DNA of 61,384 bases from JAZNQN01 sp045656005 (GCA_045656005.1 JAZOQG010000011.1:1-61384); one strand, 5' to 3'; shown: positions 32,294 to 41,799, counted from the first letter of the stretch. Notes: generated by a model from the sequence alone, not told the origin. Numbers and translations: made by a program.

Positions 32294-33124
32294 CATGTTT
32301 GCTTTTTTTCTAAATTGTACAGGAGTAAGTAAAAACTTCTCTTTAAACTTTCTGTAAAACCAGCTTAAATTCTGAAAACCACATTCATAGCATATATCAA
32401 TTACAGAAAGATTAGTGTTAAGCAGGAGGTTTGCACTATAATTTAAGCGCTTAGCCGTCATAAATTCTGAAACAGTAAGTCCAAAATATTTTTTAAAGCT
32501 GCGGGAAATATGCTCGCGGCTTTTTTTTGTAAGATGTGACATGTCACTTAAAGTCATATTTATATTTTCGCTTTTTTGAAGAAGTTGGGTAAGATGCGAA
32601 AGCCAGAGTGGAATTTGAGACTCTTCTCTGTGCACGTCACCTTCTATAAAAAACGCTAAAATTTCCGATAGGATAAATTTCATTTTAACCGTCATAATCT
32701 TTTTATCATCAATACTTACCGTGTTAAGCTCGTTAAGCTTTGACATTATTTTTGAAAAATCATCCTCGGACAAAACAACTGCGGGAGGCATACTGCGGTT
32801 TAAAATATCTCTTGCCGCATCGCCTATAAAATCCAATAGGAGATGCATGGTTTCCTTTGTAAATGTCAGATTTGCAAAGGAAAATTCACCTTCTTTTATA
32901 TATGTATGCTCATCCCCTGGGCGTATCAACTGCAGACTGTGCTTCGGGAGCATTTGACGTTTCCCGTTTATCACATGCAAAACATTTCCGCTTATTGTGA
33001 GAAAAAACTCGTAATAGTTGTGATAATGCAGTTCAAAATTTTCGCTAGTACTGAAATTCAGTCGCATAGTATAGCCAACATCAGAATTTACATATGTTTT
33101 ACTGTCGTAAAGCTTTGCTTTCAT
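32291..33124 (-). CDS. AraC-family transcriptional regulator
   Basis: Start chosen at ATG 33124 (MKAKLYDSKTYV), preceded by GGTGATTTT; 277 residues. An N-terminal cupin-like ligand domain (HYHNYYEFFLTISGNVLHVI, LIRPGDEHTY) is followed by two helix-turn-helix units at about 175-270 (MTLSDMSHLTKKSREHISRS and SVIDICYECGFQNLSWFYRK). It probably senses a sugar and activates the divergent lyxose/mannose isomerase gene or uxaC. Neither operator was identified. Confidence 0.9.
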   Translation of the reverse strand: MKAKLYDSKTYVNSDVGYTMRLNFSTSENFELHYHNYYEFFLTISGNVLHVINGKRQMLPKHSLQLIRPGDEHTYIKEGEFSFANLTFTKETMHLLLDFIGDAARDILNRSMPPAVVLSEDDFSKIMSKLNELNTVSIDDKKIMTVKMKFILSEILAFFIEGDVHREESQIPLWLSHLTQLLQKSENINMTLSDMSHLTKKSREHISRSFKKYFGLTVSEFMTAKRLNYSANLLLNTNLSVIDICYECGFQNLSWFYRKFKEKFLLTPVQFRKKANM

Positions 33125-33231
33125 AAAATCACCAATATCAATATAGTATAATAATTTTATCACTTCAAAGGAAGAAAGTCAATCACTTTAAATGATATTA
33201 TTAAAATATAAATTAAATGGAGGAGAATATT

Positions 33232-33780
33232 ATGCTTACAAAAAGTGATTACGAAAAATTCAGCCGTGAGGCGGAAAAATATCTCGATAAGGCAGGCATT
33301 GCCATAACAGACGAAGAAAGAGGAAGAATTGAAGTTGCGGAATACGAGCTCGGATGCATTGAAAAAGTGGGTCTTGAATTGGTGGTTTATGTAAACACAG
33401 ACCGCTGCTGTGCAAAAGAACTTGTTTTGCTTCCTGGTCAGACGTGCCCTGAACACCGTCATCCTGAAATTGGTGGTGAAGAAGGAAAAGAAGAAACCTT
33501 CCGTTGCAGATATGGAAAAGTATATCTTTATGTCGAAGGTGAAGGTAGCGATGATATTCAGGGTAAACTTCCCGAAGGCATGGAAGAATATTTCACATGC
33601 AGAAAAGAAATCGTGTTAAATCCGGGTGAGCAATACACAATTATGCCAAACACACTTCATTGGTTTCAGGCAGGAGAAGAGGGTGCAGTAGTATCTGAAT
33701 TTTCTACAAAAAGCCGTGACGAATATGATATTTACACAGACCCCAGAATTGATGCCGCAGGCAAAAGACATGCTGAATAA
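33232..33780 (+). CDS. D-lyxose/D-mannose isomerase (cupin type)
   Basis: Start at ATG 33232 after GGAGGAG; 182 residues, near the usual length. The cupin metal ligands are seen in PEHRHPEIGGEEGKEETF (His, His, Glu) and the later LHWFQAGEEG. Known enzymes of this type interconvert D-lyxose with D-xylulose and D-mannose with D-fructose. The next gene is a PfkB sugar kinase that could phosphorylate the ketose product, so a mannose/fructose or lyxose/xylulose route is likely. It is divergent from the AraC regulator. Confidence 0.85.
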   Translation: MLTKSDYEKFSREAEKYLDKAGIAITDEERGRIEVAEYELGCIEKVGLELVVYVNTDRCCAKELVLLPGQTCPEHRHPEIGGEEGKEETFRCRYGKVYLYVEGEGSDDIQGKLPEGMEEYFTCRKEIVLNPGEQYTIMPNTLHWFQAGEEGAVVSEFSTKSRDEYDIYTDPRIDAAGKRHAE

Positions 33781-33794
33781 GGAAGGATTAAGTT

Positions 33795-34733
33795 ATGAAA
33801 AAGTTTGATGTAGTGGCGCTTGGCGAAATTTTGATTGATATGACTTTTGCAGGAAAAAGCAAAAGCGGACAAACTTTGTTTGAACAAAATCCGGGCGGTG
33901 CTCCTGCAAATGTTTTGTCGGCTGTAAAAAGACTTGGCGGAGAGGTGGCTTTTATAGGCAAAGTGGGAGATGATATGCACGGCAGATTTCTCCTTGAAAC
34001 TTTGAAAAAAGAGAATATTTGCACTGATGGCGTAATAGTGGATAACAGCGTTTTCACAACCCTTGCATTTGTAAATATAGATGAAAAAGGCGACCGTAGT
34101 TTTTCCTTTGCGAGAAAACCCGGTGCTGATACATGTCTATCATTTGATGAAGTTAAAAAAGAGCTTATAGAAAACACAAAGATATTTCATGTAGGCTCTC
34201 TTTCCCTTACGGATGAACCCGTAAAAAGTGCAACACTTAAGGCACTTGACATGGCAAAAAGCCTTGGGAAAATTATTTCTTATGATCCTAACTGGAGAGC
34301 ACCTCTCTGGAAGAGTGAGGAAGAGGGCAAAAAAGAAATGCGTATGGTTATCCCTTATGTTGATATAATAAAGATTTCAGATGAAGAAACCAAACTTTTA
34401 ACGGACTTTGAAAGTCCTCAGGACGCATCTGCCGCTCTTATTAAGCAAGGCATCAAAACTGTAATTGTTACAATGGGTGAAAAGGGCGCTCTTGTGAGAA
34501 CTAAAGAAGGTTTTATAACATGCAGTGCACAAAACGTAAAGGCAGTAGATACAACAGGTGCAGGTGATGCATTTATGGGCTCGTTTTTGTGGAATGTGGC
34601 AAAGTGCGGCAAAAGTGAAATTTCGCTTTTGCAAGCGAAAGAATTTGCCACTTTTTCAAATAAAGTTGCCGCATGGTGTGTAGGAAGACGCGGGGCAATA
34701 AATGCCATGCCGCATTTATACGAAATAGAGTAA
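33795..34733 (+). CDS. PfkB-family sugar kinase, probably fructokinase
   Basis: The 312-residue protein shows the ribokinase family signatures GGAPANVLSAVKRLGG near residue 36 and DTTGAGDAFMGSFLWN near 255, with the catalytic Asp. The order and pattern resemble ScrK-like fructokinases more than ribokinases or KdgK. It lies 14 bp after the lyxose/mannose isomerase gene, so fructose or xylulose is the expected substrate (inference). Confidence 0.85.
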   Translation: MKKFDVVALGEILIDMTFAGKSKSGQTLFEQNPGGAPANVLSAVKRLGGEVAFIGKVGDDMHGRFLLETLKKENICTDGVIVDNSVFTTLAFVNIDEKGDRSFSFARKPGADTCLSFDEVKKELIENTKIFHVGSLSLTDEPVKSATLKALDMAKSLGKIISYDPNWRAPLWKSEEEGKKEMRMVIPYVDIIKISDEETKLLTDFESPQDASAALIKQGIKTVIVTMGEKGALVRTKEGFITCSAQNVKAVDTTGAGDAFMGSFLWNVAKCGKSEISLLQAKEFATFSNKVAAWCVGRRGAINAMPHLYEIE

Positions 34734-34740
34734 ATCTTGG

Positions 34741-34769
34741 TTGACACTTTTGTAAATTAGTGGTAAAAT
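34741..34769 (+). promoter_or_regulatory. Promoter of the SGNH hydrolase gene
   Basis: TTGACA (34741-34746), 17-bp spacer, TAAAAT (34764-34769). Confidence 0.8.
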
Positions 34770-34802
34770 AGTTTTCATGAAAACTAGAAAGGAAAGAAAA
34801 AC

Positions 34803-35432
34803 ATGAAAACAATACTATTTCAGGGTGACTCTATAACAGATGCAGGCAGACCAAGAGAACATGATGATTCTGCAGGCTATGGTTATGCTACAATGGTTAT
34901 GGGTGAACTGGGTGCAGAGTTTCCCGGAGAATATAAAATTTATAACAGAGGTGTCAGTGGCAACAGAGTTGTTGACCTTTATGCAAGAATAAAGAGAGAT
35001 ATCATCAATTTAAAACCTGATGTTATGAGTATTTTAATAGGTGTTAATGACGTTTGGCACGAGTTTGGTTTTGGTGGCGGAAATGGTGTTGACGCAGAAA
35101 AATATATTAAAATTTATTCAATGCTTATTGAAGAAGTAAAAGAGGCTTTGCCTGATATAAAGATAATGATTTTAGAGCCTTTTACACTTCCAGGAACAGG
35201 CAACGCGGAATACTACGAAGATTTTCGCATGGAAGTTGAAAAAAGAGCAGAAAAGGCAAAGGCAGTTGCAGAGAAATTCTCACTTCCCTTTGTTGAGCTT
35301 CAAAAATATTTTGATGAAGTGGCAAAAAATGCTCCTGCCGATATGTGGCTTCATGACGGAGTTCACCCGACAGCCGCAGGTCATGGAATAATAAAAAGAG
35401 AATGGATGAAGTGCTTTTCGGGCATAAAATAA
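34803..35432 (+). CDS. SGNH/GDSL-family hydrolase
   Basis: A 209-residue intracellular esterase-like protein. All four family blocks are visible: GDSITDAG (nucleophile Ser), the glycine in NRGVSGNR, the asparagine in IGVNDVWHE, and the DGVHPTAAGH Asp-His pair. Similar proteins in Clostridia often deacetylate sugars, such as acetyl-xylan fragments; its place next to sugar genes fits but does not prove that. It has its own promoter and is followed by an AEC transporter gene 15 bp later. Confidence 0.9.
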   Translation: MKTILFQGDSITDAGRPREHDDSAGYGYATMVMGELGAEFPGEYKIYNRGVSGNRVVDLYARIKRDIINLKPDVMSILIGVNDVWHEFGFGGGNGVDAEKYIKIYSMLIEEVKEALPDIKIMILEPFTLPGTGNAEYYEDFRMEVEKRAEKAKAVAEKFSLPFVELQKYFDEVAKNAPADMWLHDGVHPTAAGHGIIKREWMKCFSGIK

Positions 35433-35447
35433 TTAAAGGTGAATAAT

Positions 35448-36365
35448 ATGCTTGGAAACATTTTGACTGTTGGAAATTACGTTTTAATTTTATTTATTCT
35501 TATAGGTGTCGGTTTTGTGTCGGCAAAAACAAGGCTGCTTACAAATAAATCAGTGAAAGAGATAACTGATTTTGTTTTGTATATCGTAACGCCATGCGTT
35601 ATTATTAATTCTTATTGCAGAGAATTTGACAGAGCAATGCTTTCAGGGTTTATAATAACAATGATTGCGGCAGTAATTTCTTTTGCGATAAACATATTGC
35701 TCTCTCACCTTCTTATAAGAGATAAAGATACTGCAAGAGAAAAAACATTGCGCTTTGGGTCAGTTTTTTCAAACTGCGGATACATGTCTTTGCCGCTTCA
35801 AAGTGCACTGCTCGGTGAAGAAGGTGTGTTTTACGGAGCCACCTATATTGCGGTTTTTCAGGTTGTATTGTGGACATATGGGGTAATACTTATGAGCGGA
35901 AGTATAAAAAATGTTTCCCTCAAAAAAATTTTTGTAAATCCGGGTGTAATAGGAACTGCAATAGGGCTTATAGTATTTATTTTCTCTGTTCCGATTCCGT
36001 TTACGGTTTTGGAGCCTATAAAATACCTTGCGGCACTAAATACCCCTATCCCAATGGTTATTGTAGGGTTTCACCTTGCAAATGCATCTCTTAAGGTAAC
36101 AGGGTTTTCCGCATGGAGTGCAATTGTCTTCAGACTTATTGTGTCCCCTCTTTTAATGCTTTTTGGGCTTTACGCATTTGGAATAACCGGAGTAGTGCTT
36201 ACCGCCTGCACAATTGCTGCAGCGGCACCGTTTGCGGCGGCAACCACAATGTTTTCCGAAAAATTTGGTGCCGATACCGCACTTTCTGCAACCGGTGTTT
36301 CTCTTACAACATTGCTTTCTATAATTACAATGCCAATAATAGTAGGCATAGCAAGTATTCTATAA
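35448..36365 (+). CDS. AEC (auxin efflux carrier) family transporter
   Basis: Start at ATG 35448, since an in-frame GTG at 35439 lies inside the AAAGGTG binding site. The 305-residue protein has about ten membrane helices arranged as two five-helix halves. Conserved features include FSNCGYMSLPLQSALLG near the first half break and ALNTPIPMVIVGFHLAN in the middle. Bacterial members export or import organic acids such as malate or malonate. The substrate is unknown. It ends at a strong terminator. Confidence 0.88.
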   Translation: MLGNILTVGNYVLILFILIGVGFVSAKTRLLTNKSVKEITDFVLYIVTPCVIINSYCREFDRAMLSGFIITMIAAVISFAINILLSHLLIRDKDTAREKTLRFGSVFSNCGYMSLPLQSALLGEEGVFYGATYIAVFQVVLWTYGVILMSGSIKNVSLKKIFVNPGVIGTAIGLIVFIFSVPIPFTVLEPIKYLAALNTPIPMVIVGFHLANASLKVTGFSAWSAIVFRLIVSPLLMLFGLYAFGITGVVLTACTIAAAAPFAAATTMFSEKFGADTALSATGVSLTTLLSIITMPIIVGIASIL

Positions 36366-36369
36366 TATA

Positions 36370-36406
36370 AAAAATCCATTTGCATCTATCGTGCAAATGG
36401 ATTTTT
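36370..36406. terminator. Bidirectional terminator after the AEC carrier gene
   Basis: A 15-bp stem (36370-36384 with 36392-36406) with A-run and T-run ends, between convergent genes. Confidence 0.9.
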
Positions 36407-36414
36407 GTATTATC

Positions 36415-37671
36415 TTACGATATTTTTAAAATGTTGTCACATGCCTTCATAACAGCCATTTTTCCGCTTTCATAAGTTAAACCGCCCTGCATATAAACTG
36501 CATACGGAGGTCTTATGGGTGCATCAGCACTTATTTCTATTGAAGAGCCCTGATTAAATGCACCCGCCGCCATTATAACCTCGTCACTATAACCGGGCAT
36601 TGCCCACGGAACAGGGGTTACGAAAGAGTCTACCGGTGAACAGGACTGAATTCCTTCGCAAAAGGCAATAACCTTTTTAGAGTCACCAAGTAAAACTGCC
36701 TCTATAATGTCGGAACGCTCCTCGTCTTTTAAAGGGGAAACCTCATAACCTAAAAGTGAGAAAAGTGCACCGCAAAATGCGGCTGTTTTAATGCTCTGGG
36801 AAACTGTGTGCGGAGCGAGATAAAATCCTTGGAAAAGGCTTTTTATCATTCCGAAATTGCATCCGCATTCCATTCCAATGCCGGGAGCAGTCAAAGCATC
36901 GGCAGCCAGTGCGACATATTCTTCTTTTCCTGCAATATATCCTCCAGTTGGAGCAAGTCCCCCTCCTGGATTTTTTATAAGTGAGCCTGCCATAATGTCA
37001 GCACCAACGCCCACAGGCTCTTCTTTTTCAACAAATTCACCGTAGCAGTTGTCAACTGCAATAATTACGTCATCCCTCTCTGCCTTTATAAAAGAGCAGA
37101 GCTTTCCGATTTCGGAAACAGTAAGTGATGGTCTTATTGAATATCCCTTTGAACGCTGAAGCATAACTACTTTAATGGCTTTGTCAGAAAGCACCGCTTT
37201 TATGCCATCATAATCAGGTGTACCATTTTCTTTAAGAGAAACTTCACCGTAGGAAATGCCAAAACTTTCAAGTGAGCTTTTTCCGCCTTTTATAACACCT
37301 TCCAAAGTGTCATAAGGCTTGCCCGTTGCCGCCAGGAGTTTGTCGCCAGGGCGAAGAAGAGCAAAAAGCATGGTGGAAAGAGCATGAGTGCCCGATATAA
37401 TGTTTGCACGGACTAATGCCGCCTCACATCCGAAAACCTCTGCATAAACTTTGTCGAGCGCCTCTCTCCCTTCATCATCATAACCGTAGCCCGAAGTGGG
37501 TGTAAAGTGAGAGGTGCTTATTCTGGCGTTTTGGAAAGCCTTTTGTACTTTAAGCTGGTTGTAAAATGCAATTTCCTCAATTTTTTCAAATTCTTTTTTC
37601 GATATTTCCTCCGCTTTCTTTGAAAGCTCATATGTTTTTTTGGAAATATCAAGTATTTTACAAATATCCAT
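36415..37671 (-). CDS. PLP-dependent methionine gamma-lyase-like protein (aluminium resistance family)
   Basis: Start at ATG 37671 (MDICKILDISKK), after GCGAGGAT; a longer frame into the upstream hairpin has no support. The 418-residue enzyme has the fold-type I PLP pattern: FGCEAALVRANIISGTHAL, IAVDNCYGEFVE, and the PLP lysine in GSLIKNPGGGLAPTGGYIAG. The family is named for aluminium resistance, but its members probably cleave C-S bonds of cysteine, cystathionine or methionine. It is downstream of the iorAB-paaK-ACT gene group on the same strand. Confidence 0.9.
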   Translation of the reverse strand: MDICKILDISKKTYELSKKAEEISKKEFEKIEEIAFYNQLKVQKAFQNARISTSHFTPTSGYGYDDEGREALDKVYAEVFGCEAALVRANIISGTHALSTMLFALLRPGDKLLAATGKPYDTLEGVIKGGKSSLESFGISYGEVSLKENGTPDYDGIKAVLSDKAIKVVMLQRSKGYSIRPSLTVSEIGKLCSFIKAERDDVIIAVDNCYGEFVEKEEPVGVGADIMAGSLIKNPGGGLAPTGGYIAGKEEYVALAADALTAPGIGMECGCNFGMIKSLFQGFYLAPHTVSQSIKTAAFCGALFSLLGYEVSPLKDEERSDIIEAVLLGDSKKVIAFCEGIQSCSPVDSFVTPVPWAMPGYSDEVIMAAGAFNQGSSIEISADAPIRPPYAVYMQGGLTYESGKMAVMKACDNILKIS

Positions 37672-37692
37672 TTTTATCCTCGCATAAATATA

Positions 37693-37716
37693 GGGGTCGA
37701 TGTGGTCATCGACCCC
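37693..37716. other. Strong hairpin between the ACT gene and the PLP lyase gene
   Basis: GGGGTCGATG-TGGT-CATCGACCCC is a perfect 10-bp stem. On the minus strand it lacks a T-run, so it may be a weak terminator, an attenuator or a transcript-processing stem in the operon. Confidence 0.5.
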
Positions 37717-37726
37717 TTTAAATTTT

Positions 37727-38158
37727 TTATAAGCTATATAGTTTTTCTGCGTCAACAACACCTATTCCGTTTTGGGAAAGTATTTTTTCTGCCGCACTGT
37801 TATCCTCAACACGTAAAATAACAAGTGCGTGGTCAAGAGTTTTTTCAGTAAATGCGTACATATATTCTATTGCAACATTTTCTTTTTCCAAAACAGATAA
37901 AACCTTGTGAAGTCCGCCGGGGGTATCGTCTATAGCAACTGCTAAAACCTCTGTTTCCTTAATTGTAAAGTGGTTTTCCGAGAGCACAAGTTTTGCTTTT
38001 GCGGGGTCATTTACAATAAGCCTTAAAATGCCGAAATCAGTTGTGTCGGCAAGTGAAAGTGCCTGAAGGTCAATATTATTTTCAGAAAGAACTTTTGTAA
38101 TTTTTGCAAGTGTTCCTGATTTGTTTTCTACAAAAACCGAAATTTGTTTTACGCTCAT
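37727..38158 (-). CDS. Tandem ACT-domain protein
   Basis: The 143-residue protein holds two ACT domains (about 1-70 and 71-143); the first begins KQISVFVENKSGTLAKITK and the second AVAIDDTPGGLHKVLSVL. Such stand-alone tandem ACT proteins usually neighbour paaK and iorAB in anaerobes. They are thought to sense aromatic or branched amino acids. It follows paaK by 16 bp. Confidence 0.9.
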   Translation of the reverse strand: MSVKQISVFVENKSGTLAKITKVLSENNIDLQALSLADTTDFGILRLIVNDPAKAKLVLSENHFTIKETEVLAVAIDDTPGGLHKVLSVLEKENVAIEYMYAFTEKTLDHALVILRVEDNSAAEKILSQNGIGVVDAEKLYSL

Positions 38159-38174
38159 AATGAAATCCTCCTAA

Positions 38175-39479
38175 TTAATCGTGAAGTTTTCTCTTGTCGA
38201 TAACTCTTACTGCCTTGCCTTCGCTTCGCTGGATGCTCTTTGCAGGAACAAGATGAACTTTGGGATTTATACCAAGCATTGTTTTAATTGCACCTGCCAG
38301 TTCTTTTTCTTTTTTCTCAAGCTCACGAACTGTGTCGGAAAGCTGCTCTGATGTAATTTCAACATTAATATCAAGAGTATCTGTGTTGTTAACACGGTCT
38401 ACTTCAATCTGATAATTTGGAGTATATCCCTGCTCCAGGAGAACGGTTTCAATCTGTGACGGGAATACGTTAACACCACGGATAATCATCATGTCATCAC
38501 TTCTTCCGAGAGGCTTTGTCATTTTAACTAAAGTTCTTCCGCATGAGCATTTTTCTCTTGATAAAATGCAGATATCTCTCGTTCTGTAACGAAGAAGAGG
38601 GAATGCTTCTTTTGTAATGCTTGTAAATACAAGCTCACCTTTTGAGCCTTCTGGCAACACTTCACCTGTTTCAGGGTCTATAATTTCAGCAATAAAGTGG
38701 TCTTCGTTTATGTGCATACCGCTTTGGTCTGAACATTCAAACGCAACACCCGGACCGCTTGTTTCAGTAAGCCCGTAAATATCATAGGCCTTTATGCCAA
38801 GTGATGCTTCGATGTCACGACGCATTGCCTCTGTCCAAGGCTCTGCTCCGAAAATACCAGCCTTAAGACTGATATCTTCTGGAGTAAGTCCCATTTCTTT
38901 TAAGGTTTCGCCTATGTAAGCCGCATAAGAGGGTGTGCAGCAAAGTATTGTGGAGCCTAAATCCTGCATAAACTGAATTTGACGCTCAGTGTTACCTGAG
39001 GACATTGGCAAGGTAAGGCAGCCTACCTTATGTGATCCGCCGTTAAGACCTGCACCGCCGGTAAAAAGACCAAAACCGTAAGCTACATGGCAAACATCGT
39101 CTTTTGTACCGCCTGCGGCAACAATAGCTCTTGCACAGCAATCGTCCCAAAGGTCAATATCGTGCTGAGTGTAAAATGCAACTACTCGCTTTCCTGTTGT
39201 ACCCGAAGTGGAGTGAATTCTCACACACTCGGAAAGAGGTTTCCCCAAAAGTCCGTAAGGATAAGCCTCTCGCAAATCCGCTTTTGTTAAAAACGGGAGC
39301 TTGTGAAGGTCGTCAACAGATTTTATGTCGTCAGGAGTAACACCTTTTTCGTCCATGAGATTTTTATAGTATGGTACATTTTCGTAAACATGCTTTACCT
39401 GTGCGATAAGTCTTTCACTTTGGAGTGTGCGCATTTCTTCCCTTGAGGCGCACTCCATTTTTTCGTTCCAATAATTCAT
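38175..39479 (-). CDS. paaK: Phenylacetate-CoA ligase (PaaK-like, AMP-forming)
   Basis: Start at ATG 39479 (MNYWNEKMECAS), behind GGAAGGAAG; a TTG seven codons earlier lies inside the binding site. The 434-residue enzyme has the phosphate loop IHSTSGTTGKRVVAFYT, the DIYGLTETSGPGVAFEC motif and a C-terminal domain with RSDDMMIIRGVNVFPSQIE. It joins an aryl acid to CoA through an adenylate. Next to iorAB it would act on aryl acids linked with aromatic amino acid breakdown, though physiological direction and substrate are inferred. Confidence 0.92.
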   Translation of the reverse strand: MNYWNEKMECASREEMRTLQSERLIAQVKHVYENVPYYKNLMDEKGVTPDDIKSVDDLHKLPFLTKADLREAYPYGLLGKPLSECVRIHSTSGTTGKRVVAFYTQHDIDLWDDCCARAIVAAGGTKDDVCHVAYGFGLFTGGAGLNGGSHKVGCLTLPMSSGNTERQIQFMQDLGSTILCCTPSYAAYIGETLKEMGLTPEDISLKAGIFGAEPWTEAMRRDIEASLGIKAYDIYGLTETSGPGVAFECSDQSGMHINEDHFIAEIIDPETGEVLPEGSKGELVFTSITKEAFPLLRYRTRDICILSREKCSCGRTLVKMTKPLGRSDDMMIIRGVNVFPSQIETVLLEQGYTPNYQIEVDRVNNTDTLDINVEITSEQLSDTVRELEKKEKELAGAIKTMLGINPKVHLVPAKSIQRSEGKAVRVIDKRKLHD

Positions 39480-39496
39480 TTTAATACTTCCTTCCT

Positions 39497-40063
39497 TCAA
39501 CTTCTGTAACCAAGTTCAAATGCCTTAAGGTTTACCTCTAAAAATTTAGGGGGAACAGTTTTCTGAATAGCTTCAATAAATGCATCTTTTGGAATATCGC
39601 TGTTTGCAGCGAGTGCACCGATTAAAACAACGTTTACAGCCTTTTCGTTTCCTGCCTCTCTTGCAAGTGATAAAGCATCAATAGCATTAAGAGAAATTCC
39701 CATACCCTCGATTTTTTCCAGAATATTTTCAGGGTACTCCATAGCGCCTGTGATTACGGGCATGGGGTCGGTTTTTTGTGTGTTTACAAGGAGTTTTCCG
39801 CCTTTTTTAAGATATGAAAGTGAACGGTATGCTTCAAGCTGTTCAAAGGCGAGCAAAATATCAGCATCGCCTATGGAAACTATTGGAGAATTTACTTTTT
39901 CTCCGTACTTAACATATGTTACAACACTTCCGCCTCGCTGACTCATTCCGTGAACTTCTGAAACTTTAACATCAAAACCCTGTGCGGTTGCAACAGCACC
40001 GAGGATACGGCTGGCAAGCAAGGTACCCTGACCGCCAACACCAACAATAACTATATTACTCAT
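39497..40063 (-). CDS. iorB: Indolepyruvate ferredoxin oxidoreductase, beta subunit
   Basis: The ATG at 40063 overlaps the iorA stop by one base and follows GGAGGAG. The 188-residue gamma-type domain starts MSNIVIVGVGGQGTLLASR and has VSEVHGMSQRGGSVVTYV, typical of the IorB/POR gamma fold. It pairs with IorA to decarboxylate aryl pyruvates to aryl-acetyl-CoA with reduction of ferredoxin. Confidence 0.94.
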   Translation of the reverse strand: MSNIVIVGVGGQGTLLASRILGAVATAQGFDVKVSEVHGMSQRGGSVVTYVKYGEKVNSPIVSIGDADILLAFEQLEAYRSLSYLKKGGKLLVNTQKTDPMPVITGAMEYPENILEKIEGMGISLNAIDALSLAREAGNEKAVNVVLIGALAANSDIPKDAFIEAIQKTVPPKFLEVNLKAFELGYRS

Positions 40064-41799
40064 TATTTCTCCTCCTTTGATATTGCACCGAATTTGCAGA
40101 TGTTCATGCAAAGTCCGCAACCGTTGCAAAGTGTAGAGTCAACTAAAACTTGGCCTTCACGGAAACTTAAAGCGGGACATCCTATCTTCATGCACATTTT
40201 GCATTTTTTACATTTTTCGTTGTCTATTACCGCAAGACCCGTAAGTTTAACGCTTTTTAAGAGTGCACATGGGCGCTGTGCAATAATAACGGAGGGCTCG
40301 TCTTTTGAAACTGCCTCTTTTACAACCTTTTCAAACTCGTCAACATCAAATGGGTCTGCAACTTTGATGTGGTCAATTCCGCACGCACGGCAAAGCGCCT
40401 CGAGGTCAACCTGACGTGTTGCTTCTCCCTTTAGTGTTTTGCCCGTTGTGGGGTTATCCTGATGTCCTGTCATACCCGTGATTGAGTTGTCAAGAATGAT
40501 AACAGTTGATGTACCTTTGTTATATACTATGTCAATAAGACCTGTAATTCCCGAATGCATAAATGTGGAGTCGCCTATAATTGCAACAGTTTTGCCTGCA
40601 ATCTCTCTTCCACCTGCCATTTCCATACCGTGTGCCATGGAAACACTTCCGCCCATGCAAAGACATGTGTCAAGGCTCTGCAAGGGAGCTAAGGCGCCAA
40701 GAGTGTAGCAACCGATGTCACCGCAAACCCTGAGACCGAGTTTCTTAAGAACATAGTGCATACCTCTGTGAGGACAACCGGGGCAAAGTACAGGGGGACG
40801 CATTGGAGTTTCCTCGTCAGCCTTGTCAAAAGGCTCAACTTCTTTTCCGAAAATCTTTTCCGCAATCATTTCGGAACTATATTCTCCTAAAAGTGAAAGT
40901 TTATCTTTTCCGTGAACTTCAATGCCAAGTGCTTTTACATGGTTTTCAATAATCGGGTCAAGCTCTTCTATTACATAAAGCTCGTCGACATTTTTTGAAA
41001 ATTCAATTATTAAGTCTGTGGGGAGAGGGAACACCATACCGAGCTTTAAAAAACTTGCACAGGGACATGCCTCTTTCGCATACTGATAGCAGTCACCTGC
41101 GGCAATAATACCAATTTTCTTGTCGCCGTATTCAATTTTGTTAATCTCGTTTGTGTTTGCAATAGCAATAAGGTCATCTGTGCGTTTTTCAACGAGTACG
41201 TGTCTGCCTCTTGCCATTGCAGGCATCATAACATATTTCATTGCATCTTTTTTGTATTCTTTTAAAGATGCATCCTGTCTTTCGCATTCCTCGACAAGGC
41301 TCTGTGAGTGAGCAATTCTTGTTGTAAGACGAATAAGTACAGGAGTGTCAAATTTTTCGCTTATTTCGTAAGCCTTCTTAACATAATCCTTACATTCGCT
41401 GCTGTCAGAAGGCTCGAGCATCGGGATTTTTGAAGCACGCGCATAGTGACGGCTGTCCTGCTCGTTTTGTGATGAGTGCATACCGGGGTCATCTGCAACA
41501 CAAATTACAAGCCCTCCGTTTACACCAGTATATGAAGCAGTAAAAAGTGGGTCTGCGGCAACGTTTAATCCAACGTGCTTCATGCAGCTCATACTTTTTG
41601 CACCTGCAACAGATGCACCAACTGCAACCTCAAGCGCAACCTTTTCGTTTGGTGCCCATTCAGCATATATTTCGTCATATTTTGCGGCAAACTCGGTAAT
41701 TTCCGTGCTGGGGGTACCGGGATAAGACGCCATGACAGTAGCCCCTGCTTCGAAAGCACCCCTTGCTATGGCCTCGTTGCCAAGCATAAGTCTTTTCAT
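40063..41799 (-). CDS. iorA: Indolepyruvate ferredoxin oxidoreductase, alpha subunit
   Basis: Start at ATG 41799 (MKRLMLGNEAIARGA), since the GTG at 41808 lies within the GAGGTG binding site. The 578-residue protein has the POR N-terminal domain (SYPGTPSTEITEFAA), a TPP-binding domain (GDIGCYTLGALAPLQ, GDSTFMHSGITGLID) and two C-terminal 4Fe-4S clusters (CKKCKMCMKIGCP and CNGCGLCMNICK). It makes aryl-acetyl-CoA from transaminated aromatic amino acids. It is the first gene of iorA-iorB-paaK-ACT. Confidence 0.95.
   Translation of the reverse strand: MKRLMLGNEAIARGAFEAGATVMASYPGTPSTEITEFAAKYDEIYAEWAPNEKVALEVAVGASVAGAKSMSCMKHVGLNVAADPLFTASYTGVNGGLVICVADDPGMHSSQNEQDSRHYARASKIPMLEPSDSSECKDYVKKAYEISEKFDTPVLIRLTTRIAHSQSLVEECERQDASLKEYKKDAMKYVMMPAMARGRHVLVEKRTDDLIAIANTNEINKIEYGDKKIGIIAAGDCYQYAKEACPCASFLKLGMVFPLPTDLIIEFSKNVDELYVIEELDPIIENHVKALGIEVHGKDKLSLLGEYSSEMIAEKIFGKEVEPFDKADEETPMRPPVLCPGCPHRGMHYVLKKLGLRVCGDIGCYTLGALAPLQSLDTCLCMGGSVSMAHGMEMAGGREIAGKTVAIIGDSTFMHSGITGLIDIVYNKGTSTVIILDNSITGMTGHQDNPTTGKTLKGEATRQVDLEALCRACGIDHIKVADPFDVDEFEKVVKEAVSKDEPSVIIAQRPCALLKSVKLTGLAVIDNEKCKKCKMCMKIGCPALSFREGQVLVDSTLCNGCGLCMNICKFGAISKEEK

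Noticed and set aside
37693..37716. Intrinsic terminator between the tandem ACT gene and the PLP lyase
   Set aside because: The stem is perfect but no T-run follows on the transcribed (minus) strand; reported only as a hairpin.
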